From an uncultured Saprospiraceae bacterium (lineage in GTDB: Bacteria; Bacteroidota; Bacteroidia; Chitinophagales; Saprospiraceae), in contig CALMSO010000098.1 of NCBI GenBank assembly GCA_937872385.1, forward strand, positions 1-64,000: DNA of 64,000 nt. The letters run 5' to 3'. The notes under the pieces are model-generated. The model made no database searches and was not told the DNA's origin. It was given only the letters and a program-made list of their open reading frames with translations. Each line of letters begins with the position of its first letter. The stretch's first letter is position 1. A program made the position numbers and the translations under genes. Below are positions 1 through 6,354 of this stretch, piece by piece.

Positions 1-68
1 AACAGCGAATAGCGAACAGCGAATAGCGAACAGCGAATAGCGAACAGCGAATAGCGAACAGCGAACAG
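1..68. repeat. 14-bp tandem repeat array at window edge
   Basis: A 14-bp unit, AACAGCGAATAGCG, is repeated four times in register and followed by a partial variant copy. The array may extend to the left beyond the window. A related tract built on ACAGCAA/ACAGCGA is found at 36098-36138. It looks like intergenic simple-sequence repeat; no spacers are present, so it is not CRISPR. Confidence 0.9.
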
Positions 69-160
69 AAAACCCACGCCTTGGAATCTTACGCATTTCC
101 CTTTGCCGGTCTGCAAAAACTTCCGTCCGCGAAATACTCCTTTTTCCGGTATTAAATCCC

Positions 161-168
161 TATTTTTG
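161..168 (+). promoter_or_regulatory. Putative -7 box (TATTTTTG) of ftsK
   Basis: TATTTTTG fits the Bacteroidota -7 consensus TAnnTTTG and lies about 80 nt before the ftsK start codon. No convincing TTG -33 element is found at the normal distance, so this is a moderate call. Confidence 0.45.
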
Positions 169-249
169 TAAAAAATGTAATAGGTGGCGCGTTTTTAGCA
201 AGCGCCATAACAATAAACAAACAATCACCAAACCGGCGATACCGCGAGC

Positions 250-2721
250 ATGGCAGCACGTAGAAGAAAAAAGAACCTCAAACAACTTTCGCTGAAAATC
301 GGGCTGAATGATGAGCGCATTCCCAAGCTCTTTGGCGTCATTGCGCTGTTTTTTTCATTTTATCTGTTCATCGCTTTCTTTTCTTACCTATTCACCTGGA
401 AAACCGACCAAGACAAGGTGCTGCGTTTTTCGTGGAGCCTGCTGACCAGCAATTTAGAAATGGCCAACTGGTTGGGCCGCCTCGGCGCTATTGTTTCTAA
501 TATGTTTTTTTACTGGGGCTTCGGGCTGCCGTCTTTCTTTTTTGTATATATGCTGGTGCAGATGGGGCTGGGTATGGTCTGGCGGGCACCTTTGCGCACC
601 TACGTGCATCGCCTGCGCTCAGCAGTGCTGTGGATGCTGCTCTTCTCCGTTATGCTCGAATTTTTGTTTGGCAGCGCGGGTTTCCCCTGGGGCGGCGCCT
701 TTGGCGATGCAGTGAGCCAGTGGCTGCTCAACTTTGTTGGGCCAGTGGGGTTGGTTGGGTTCATTCTTTTTGCCATTGCGGGCATCATTGTATGGTCGTT
801 CAATCCCAATTTTAGGGACATGAGCTTCCGGCAGGCGCTGGAGGAGTCGCGGGGCTATATTATAGAATGGTTTACAGGAAAATTGTATTGGCGACAACGC
901 CGCCGCGCCGCTGCTCAGTCCACGGTGTCGCGTAGTGCCGGACGAACCAAAACAACCTCCGGAGACGAAGTCGCCGAAGATACGCTGCCAGAAGACATGG
1001 AGTCGGGTGTGCTCAAACCCGCCCAGTTGGCGCTCAGCTTAGACGCTGCCAACAAACGCGCCCCCCTACGGGCAGGTGAAGCCGAATTGGAAATAGAAGC
1101 GCCTTTCGACGAAGTGCAAGCCACCGAAAAAGAAGCGCCGGGCCCCGCCAATATGCACGTCAATCAGGTGCAAGCAGTGCTGGAGGGCAACCAAGACCAC
1201 AGCGAGCCTTACGACCCTACGCTGGATTTGTCGTCGTATGAATTTCCGGTCACACCATTGCTGGAAGACTATTCCGACGATTCGTTTGAAATAGACCGCG
1301 AAGAATTAGAGCAGAATAAAAATCAGATCATCGAGACGCTGCTCAATTACAAAATTGAAATCATCAAGATACGCGCCACCATTGGCCCTACCGTCACGCT
1401 TTACGAAATTGTGCCCGCGCCCGGCGTGCGTATTTCCCGCATCAAAAACCTCGAAGACGACATTGCGCTGAGCCTTGCGGCCCTTGGCATTCGCATCATT
1501 GCTCCCATTCCCGGCAAGGGTACTATCGGTATTGAAGTGCCGAACAAAAAGAAACAGACCGTTTCGATGAAAGAGGTGCTGGCTTCTACCAAATTCAAAC
1601 AAGCGAAAATGGACCTGCCCATCGGCTTGGGAAAAACCATTTCCAATGAAGTGTTTGTAGTGGACTTAGCCAAGATGCCGCACCTGCTCGTAGCCGGTGC
1701 CACGGGGCAGGGCAAGTCGGTAGGTATCAATGCCGTGCTGATGTCTTTGTTGTACAAAAAGCACCCTTCGCAGCTCAAGCTGGTGCTCATTGACCCCAAA
1801 AAGGTGGAACTTTTTCCGTATAGCTCCTTGGAAAACCATTTTTTAGCCTTTTTGCCAGGGCAAGACGAGCCGATTACTACCGAAACGAACAAGGTTATTC
1901 ACACGCTCAATTCGCTGTGCATCGAAATGGACGAGCGCTACGACCTGCTCAAAAAAGCCTCGGCGCGCAATATCCGCGAGTACAATGAAAAGTTTGTACA
2001 GCGCAAACTCAACCCGCAGAAAGGGCACCGTTTTTTGCCGTTTATCGTACTGGTCATTGATGAATTTGCCGATTTGATTATGACCGCAGGCAAAGAAATT
2101 GAATTACCCATCGGGCGGCTGGCGCAGTTGGCGCGGGCGGTGGGTATCCACCTCATTATCGCTACCCAGCGCCCTTCAGTCAATATCATCACCGGGGTGA
2201 TTAAAGCCAATTTCCCGGCCAGAATTGCCTATAAAGTGGCTTCCAAAGTAGATTCGCGCACCATTCTGGATGCCGGTGGTGCTGATCAGCTCATCGGGCG
2301 CGGCGACATGCTCCTCTCCGTAGGCGGCGACATGGTGCGCCTACAATGTGCCTTTGTGGATACGCCTGAAGTGGAGCGCGTCATTGATTTTATTGCCAAA
2401 CAGCGTGGCTACCCGGAGCCGTACCTCCTGCCCGAATACCATACCGACGACGAAATGCAGGGTGCCCTGCCCTTGCGCTATAGCGACCTCGACGATATGT
2501 TTGAAGATGCCGCTCGGCTCATTGTACAAAACCAGCACGGCTCCACCTCCATGATACAACGCCGCCTCAAACTCGGCTACAACCGCGCCGGCCGCATCAT
2601 GGACCAGCTCGAAGGGATGGGCATTGTGGGCCCCAGCGAAGGCAGCAAGGTGCGCGAGGTGCTCATCTACGACGAGGTAGAATTGGAAAGGCACCTCGAA
2701 GTGCTGCGCAACAAGATGTGA
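250..2721 (+). CDS. ftsK: DNA translocase FtsK/SpoIIIE family
   Basis: Septum-located ATP-driven DNA pump that clears and aligns chromosome termini during division. The 823-residue protein has several hydrophobic membrane segments in the first ~190 residues, an acidic/Ala-rich linker to about residue 340, then the RecA-like motor. The Walker A motif GATGQGKS is at about residues 483-490 and the Walker B region VLVIDEFADL at about 600. The last ~65 residues form the winged-helix gamma domain that reads KOPS-like sites (MIQRRLKLGYNRAGRIMDQLE). Length and domain order are normal for the Bacteroidota protein. In many Bacteroidota ftsK is followed by the lipoprotein carrier gene lolA; here it is followed by the AT-rich peptide/lipoprotein locus instead. 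Confidence 0.96.
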   Translation: MAARRRKKNLKQLSLKIGLNDERIPKLFGVIALFFSFYLFIAFFSYLFTWKTDQDKVLRFSWSLLTSNLEMANWLGRLGAIVSNMFFYWGFGLPSFFFVYMLVQMGLGMVWRAPLRTYVHRLRSAVLWMLLFSVMLEFLFGSAGFPWGGAFGDAVSQWLLNFVGPVGLVGFILFAIAGIIVWSFNPNFRDMSFRQALEESRGYIIEWFTGKLYWRQRRRAAAQSTVSRSAGRTKTTSGDEVAEDTLPEDMESGVLKPAQLALSLDAANKRAPLRAGEAELEIEAPFDEVQATEKEAPGPANMHVNQVQAVLEGNQDHSEPYDPTLDLSSYEFPVTPLLEDYSDDSFEIDREELEQNKNQIIETLLNYKIEIIKIRATIGPTVTLYEIVPAPGVRISRIKNLEDDIALSLAALGIRIIAPIPGKGTIGIEVPNKKKQTVSMKEVLASTKFKQAKMDLPIGLGKTISNEVFVVDLAKMPHLLVAGATGQGKSVGINAVLMSLLYKKHPSQLKLVLIDPKKVELFPYSSLENHFLAFLPGQDEPITTETNKVIHTLNSLCIEMDERYDLLKKASARNIREYNEKFVQRKLNPQKGHRFLPFIVLVIDEFADLIMTAGKEIELPIGRLAQLARAVGIHLIIATQRPSVNIITGVIKANFPARIAYKVASKVDSRTILDAGGADQLIGRGDMLLSVGGDMVRLQCAFVDTPEVERVIDFIAKQRGYPEPYLLPEYHTDDEMQGALPLRYSDLDDMFEDAARLIVQNQHGSTSMIQRRLKLGYNRAGRIMDQLEGMGIVGPSEGSKVREVLIYDEVELERHLEVLRNKM

Positions 2722-2772
2722 GCAGGAGGGTTTTTTTGTGTGAAAAGTTAACAAAAAATTAATATAGAAAAC

Positions 2773-2804
2773 TTGACAATTTATTCGGGGGGGGGGTAAT
2801 TTTG
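2773..2804 (+). promoter_or_regulatory. Promoter with G10 tract in the -33/-7 spacer
   Basis: TTG (2773-2775) is followed after 21 nt by TAATTTTG (2797-2804), a perfect TAnnTTTG -7 box. The spacer ends in an uninterrupted run of ten G (2787-2796) touching the -7 box. Slippage of this run would change the -33/-7 distance, as in known phase-variable promoters; this is inference. Transcription would begin about 30 nt before the ATG at 2844. Confidence 0.6.
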
Positions 2805-2843
2805 TAAAGGTAACATATTTTTTAATATTTAAATTTCATAATC

Positions 2844-3026
2844 ATGAAAAAGTTATTGTTATTAGCATCCCTTCTGTTGTTTTTCGTTGGTAGTTTCTCA
2901 CTTACTTCTTCACGCGCTCAAAGTGGTTGTGGATGTCCTACACTTTATTACGTGGAATCAATTAATGATTGCGCCTTGAGCGGTTCTTTTGTTTGTGCTG
3001 TTATCAGACCTGAAGAAATTCAGTAA
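2844..3026 (+). CDS. Small secreted four-cysteine peptide
   Basis: Encodes 60 residues: Met-Lys-Lys, a strongly hydrophobic core, and a likely signal-peptide end at about residue 26 (SSRAQ). The predicted mature peptide is about 35 residues with four cysteines (GCGC near its start, then NDC and FVC), which could form two disulfides in the periplasm or outside. I do not recognise a family. It lies directly behind the G-tract promoter and 161 bp upstream of a lipoprotein gene on the same strand. The arrangement recalls Bacteroidota loci where short signal-peptide proteins (for example NVEALA-type) precede beta-propeller lipoproteins, but the NVEALA motif itself is absent. Base composition is clearly AT-richer than ftsK. 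Confidence 0.6.
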   Translation: MKKLLLLASLLLFFVGSFSLTSSRAQSGCGCPTLYYVESINDCALSGSFVCAVIRPEEIQ

Positions 3027-3134
3027 TTATACCATTTTCAGTAGTTGTGGTGCAAGGGCTTGAGAAGGAAAGTCCTTGACTTATGCGTACTATGCCCTAC
3101 TGATAACGGTATTTTTTCAGCGTTATTTATAATG

Positions 3135-3159
3135 CAGGAATGCCAGTGTGACATTCCTG
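3135..3159 (+). other. Hairpin between peptide and lipoprotein genes
   Basis: CAGGAATG (3135-3142) and CATTCCTG (3152-3159) form a perfect 8-bp stem with a 9-nt loop, followed by TATTTAT rather than a T-run. It lies about 30 nt before the lipoprotein start. It could act as a weak attenuator, a processing site or mRNA end protection for the peptide transcript; it is not a clear terminator. Confidence 0.45.
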
Positions 3160-3187
3160 TATTTATCATAATAAAACCGTAGTCATT

Positions 3188-4330
3188 ATGTTTGTATATT
3201 CAAAAAATAAGCGTTTATTCACTTTTTTGCCGTTATTTATCTTGTTTTTGTTACCTGGCTGCCAGAGCAATTCACCTGCCGAGGCTGATAAAGCATCCTT
3301 GCTATCAAATGTCTTGCGCCTGCCTGTGCCGCCGGAATGCGACCTTGCTTCCAGAATTTTTACATGGCATGATAATTTTTTTTACTTGTATAGTAAATAT
3401 AATAATGCTATTTATGTTTTCAATACTACACAGGAAGCCGAACCGCAGATAATTCGCTTAGTGAAAGAAGGTGCCAAGCGCGTACCCGCACCGATAGCCT
3501 TGAATGTGTTGTCAAAAGATTCGATTGTAATTTCTTCTGCTGCTTCTTACGAACTGTATTTACTCAATGCGCAAGGCGATTTAATGGACAAAATAAATTA
3601 CAATCGAGATAATGATATCACTTTTCAGCATATAAGCGCAGGTAGTGCTCCTAATACAATACTTTACAAAGATAATCACTGGATTATTTCCCAAACTATT
3701 TACCGCTACGGAGCCGGGCGCGAGTATTCATCTGAAATGATGGTTAATATTCCTCTCTTTTTGCAAGTTAACAAGGATTCCATCACCTCACTTCCGCTTT
3801 TTTTGCCGAAAGATTATTTTGAAAAAGGCATGTTTGAAAGCCAGTTGTCGAGTTGTTTTGATGGGCAGCGCATCGTATTCAGCCTTCCAATTCGGCATGA
3901 AATTTATTATACGTCCAATAATTTTCAGGAAGTAAATAATAAACTTATACCCAGTAAATATGTAAACCTGAACGAACTGCGAGGAATGGATCAATATCCG
4001 GCGGATGATCCTATGCTTTTCTATGAAAATGCGCAATACCGATCTATACTTTACGATCCGTACCGGAAAAAATATATCCGCTTTGTAAAACATGCCATCC
4101 CAAAAGAAGAACAAACGGATATGCAAGTGCTCACCAATTATCCACCAAAGTTTTCCATTCAAGTGCTTTCAAGCGAATTTTCTTTTGAAAAGGAAATTGA
4201 AATAAACGGAAAAGAGGCTTTTATGCATCGTTTTTTTATTAATGAAAATGGTTTATACCTCAGCTTGGACAATCCGTCTCGCGCTGATTATTCAGAATCG
4301 TATTTATCTTTTGCCAAAATTATTTATTGA
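3188..4330 (+). CDS. Lipoprotein, probable DUF4221-like beta-propeller
   Basis: 380-residue protein with a type II signal peptide: a basic start, hydrophobic core and lipobox LLPGC with the lipidated Cys near residue 25. The rest is a beta-rich repetitive fold. It resembles the DUF4221/six-bladed-propeller lipoproteins of Bacteroidota in size, signal and the pattern of aromatic-rich strands (FYLYSKYNNAIYVF, YRSILYDPYRKKYIRF), but this is recognition by eye. No catalytic motif is visible. It follows the small Cys peptide gene, with a hairpin in between and probably shared transcription. Coding sequence is AT-rich with many AAT/TTT codons, unlike flanking ftsK, suggesting horizontal acquisition of the pair. 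Confidence 0.6.
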   Translation: MFVYSKNKRLFTFLPLFILFLLPGCQSNSPAEADKASLLSNVLRLPVPPECDLASRIFTWHDNFFYLYSKYNNAIYVFNTTQEAEPQIIRLVKEGAKRVPAPIALNVLSKDSIVISSAASYELYLLNAQGDLMDKINYNRDNDITFQHISAGSAPNTILYKDNHWIISQTIYRYGAGREYSSEMMVNIPLFLQVNKDSITSLPLFLPKDYFEKGMFESQLSSCFDGQRIVFSLPIRHEIYYTSNNFQEVNNKLIPSKYVNLNELRGMDQYPADDPMLFYENAQYRSILYDPYRKKYIRFVKHAIPKEEQTDMQVLTNYPPKFSIQVLSSEFSFEKEIEINGKEAFMHRFFINENGLYLSLDNPSRADYSESYLSFAKIIY

Positions 4331-4340
4331 TTCATACATA

Positions 4341-4643
4341 TAAGTAATAGGACATTTCTATTTGTTAATGTTATTTGGGAAGGTTTTGTTTTGATAATCA
4401 ACGATTTGTATGTTTTTTTGATAATTATATGCTATTGCTAAAGTACCCGAACATAATTATTTTTGGTAAAAAAATGAATAAACAACTGAATGTCAAAAGA
4501 TAGACTTTAGATACCAGATTTTAGATGATAGATGTTAGATACGGTCATCACCCTTCTCAACCTTTAAACCCTTCAACTTTTCAACCCTTCTAAACCCTAT
4601 CCCCCCCATTCCCCTATCAACCAATAATAACGTCCCATTACTT
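4341..4643. repeat. Dispersed repeat family 2, copy A, plus CT-rich tract
   Basis: Fills the convergent gap between the lipoprotein and the Crp-type gene. It starts with TAAGTAATAGGACATT and ends with the inverse of TAAGTAATGGGACGTT (14 of 16 matching). Inside are the core TTGATAATCA (4391-4400), an inverted copy of the AATAATTATGT tail (near 4450-4464), TAGAT/GATGCCAGA-type simple repeats (4500-4545) and a pyrimidine-rich CAACCCTT tract (4550-4620). Related sequence is found at 24745-24840, 35987-36370 and 53631-53727. No gene is seen here. Confidence 0.6.
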
Positions 4644-4701
4644 ACTGCGGCTGCTTATTTACATAACTGCGTCTTCCCTAAAAGCGGTGTAAGTAAGCGC
4701 A

Positions 4702-5283
4702 TCATCTTTTCCGTCGTATTCGGCTCAGTGTTTCGGGCGTCATGCCGAGGTAGGAGGCGATATATTTTTGCGGCACCAACTGAAACAGTTGCGGACTGCG
4801 CTTTAGTACTCGCTCGTAGCGCTCGGCGGGCGTGAGGGTGAACAGCTCGATTTCCCGCTCCATGCGCCCCAGTAAGGTTTGCTCAGCAAGGATGCGGCGG
4901 CAGCGCTCAAGATTGGGCATGGTTTCGGCTATGCGTACAAAATCTTCCCAAAGCATTCCCAGCAATGTACAAGGGCTAAGCGCCTGCACATAAAATACCG
5001 AAGGCTCGCCTGTAATGAGCGACGGATAAGACCCCGCCAACGAGTGGGTGTAGGAAAAACCGAGGCAAGTCTCCTCGCCCTGCGCATTGACACAATAGAT
5101 ACGCAACGCCCCAGCGAGCACGAAATACATATAATAATCGCGCCGGTCGGGTGTAGAGAGGTACTCCCAGCGTTGCAATTGAAACTGATGCCGCCAGTGC
5201 TTCAGTACGGTATGCGTCTCTGCCTCAGTGAGTTGCCCGAGGTCGTGGAAGAGTTGATACAAGGCTACTGGAAAATGATTCAT
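4702..5283 (-). CDS. Crp/Fnr family transcriptional regulator
   Basis: 193-residue cytoplasmic regulator. The N-terminal two thirds is a cyclic-nucleotide-binding-like beta-roll (YMYFVLAGALRIYCVNAQGEE at about 50-70, then FSYTHSLAGSYPSLITGEPS). The C-terminus holds a short helix-turn-helix (IASYLGMTPETLSRIRRKR) that ends almost at the stop codon, as in many short Bacteroidota Crp-like proteins. The E. coli cAMP-contacting Arg/Ser motif is not evident, so the ligand is unknown. The gene is alone and divergent from the small membrane protein gene at 5459, which could be a target. The start ATG at 5283 gives a standard-length protein. Confidence 0.85.
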   Translation of the reverse strand: MNHFPVALYQLFHDLGQLTEAETHTVLKHWRHQFQLQRWEYLSTPDRRDYYMYFVLAGALRIYCVNAQGEETCLGFSYTHSLAGSYPSLITGEPSVFYVQALSPCTLLGMLWEDFVRIAETMPNLERCRRILAEQTLLGRMEREIELFTLTPAERYERVLKRSPQLFQLVPQKYIASYLGMTPETLSRIRRKR

Positions 5284-5408
5284 GCGCGGCTATTCAAAAT
5301 ACGCTTTAGGGCACGTACAAAATTATCGAAAATCTGAGGTTTTCCGAGCTGATTTGCGATTTTTGGAAAAAAAACATGTTCCTACACTTATTTTCCGGGC
5401 GTTTTGCT

Positions 5409-5416
5409 TACTTTTG
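5409..5416 (+). promoter_or_regulatory. Putative -7 box TACTTTTG
   Basis: Perfect match to TAnnTTTG, 43 nt before the ATG of the 57-residue membrane protein gene. A -33 TTG at 19-21 nt upstream is not obvious. Confidence 0.5.
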
Positions 5417-5458
5417 AAATCAGAAATTAATCATTACAAAACGAAAAACACCTGAATT

Positions 5459-5632
5459 ATGAAAACCAACGCACCAAGAGTTATCACCTGGGTTATTGCA
5501 CTTATCCTGGGCATAGCTGGCATTGTCGGTGAATTAGCTACCAAAACTGGCTTCTTAGCCGAAAACGCTTTCTGGCTGCTTGCCGCTGCCTTTGTTATTC
5601 TGTTGCTTGGCTCCAGCCTCAAAGGTCTGTAA
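5459..5632 (+). CDS. Small two-helix membrane protein
   Basis: A 57-residue ORF starting MKTNAPRVITWVIALILGI and ending GSSLKGL-stop. It has two hydrophobic helices (about residues 8-27 and 36-54) joined by a polar GELATKTG segment, so it should be a hairpin inner-membrane protein. Similar ~55-60 residue proteins ending in LGxxLKGL are, to my knowledge, common but uncharacterised in Bacteroidota. A good -7 box (5409-5416) lies upstream. The gene is divergent from the Crp-type regulator. Function unknown. Confidence 0.65.
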   Translation: MKTNAPRVITWVIALILGIAGIVGELATKTGFLAENAFWLLAAAFVILLLGSSLKGL

Positions 5633-5793
5633 AACACACGCCGGCCGGAGTCATTGTGCACCCGAAGCGCTCCGGCCATTTCCCACCATTATATTTAGTA
5701 CAAAATTTCCCGCCATCCTGGGTTGCTTTTTTGAACATTATACCGTTAGTTATGTCTTTTTAATGGGCAATAGGACATTGTTTATGTGCGCGC

Positions 5794-5911
5794 ATTAATA
5801 CCATTTGCGATTTACGAAGTCAGATTTACGGTTTACGATTTTGTAAAATACTGGAAAACAGCATTTTGGAAATAAAAACGTACGCCATTTTCAATTGAAA
5901 GAGGTATTAAT
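5794..5911 (+). repeat. Dispersed repeat family 1, copy 1
   Basis: 118-bp element with perfect 9-bp terminal inverted repeats ATTAATACC (5794-5802) and GGTATTAAT (5903-5911). The internal landmarks GATTTACGAAGTC, CGATTTTGTAAAAT and TCAATTGAAA recur in the other copies (8830-8942 same orientation; 36156-36262 and 63511-63625 opposite). Non-coding and MITE-like. The rest of the gap (5633-5793, 5912-6063) is AT-rich with no gene seen. Confidence 0.8.
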
Positions 5912-6063
5912 TTTACGTTATGAATAGCCTAAAAATTACTGAATAAAAAAGATTCAGCCAATCTATTTTTAAATGGATTTGAAAAGCGTAAAATGCTTAT
6001 TGTCTGTTTTTATGTTGTAAGATTAAACGATGAAATTTTTTTTATTATAAAACCATTACAATC

Positions 6064-6309
6064 ATGTGGCAGGAAGAAAATAATCAGCTACGGGCCCGCT
6101 TTCAATTTCAGGATTTCACCGAAGCTTTTGCTTTTATGACCGAAGTGGCGTTTCAGGCCGAAAAGATGAACCACCACCCGGAGTGGCGCAATGTATGGAA
6201 TACCGTGGACATCCACCTGAGTACGCACGACGCGGGGAACATAGTGACCGACCAAGACCGGCGCTTGGCCGCAGCTATTGATAAAATTTTTGCGCGCTAT
6301 CAACGCTAA
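6064..6309 (+). CDS. 4a-hydroxytetrahydrobiopterin dehydratase
   Basis: 81-residue pterin-4a-carbinolamine dehydratase (PCD/PhhB/DCoH family). The enzyme dehydrates the 4a-hydroxy-pterin made by aromatic amino acid hydroxylases. The signature is intact: FxxFxEAFAFMTEVAFQAEKMNHHPEW with the catalytic His pair, then VDIHLSTHDAGNIVTDQDRRLAAAID. Length is slightly short but complete. No hydroxylase gene lies nearby. The gene ends 45 bp before the murF-alr start, so the two are probably co-transcribed. Confidence 0.92.
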   Translation: MWQEENNQLRARFQFQDFTEAFAFMTEVAFQAEKMNHHPEWRNVWNTVDIHLSTHDAGNIVTDQDRRLAAAIDKIFARYQR

Positions 6310-6354
6310 TTTGGGTTTGTAGTCGTTAATGACGGGGCATCGAACCTGCAAATA

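Noticed and set aside
1..68. Tandem array considered as a CRISPR
   Set aside because: Units of 14 bp follow each other without unique spacers; no cas genes in the window.
3030..3110. Partly self-complementary stretch after the peptide gene considered as a structured RNA
   Set aside because: Pairings such as CAGTAG/CTACTG and AGGGC/GCCCT are short and interrupted; no known riboswitch or RNA family is recognised.
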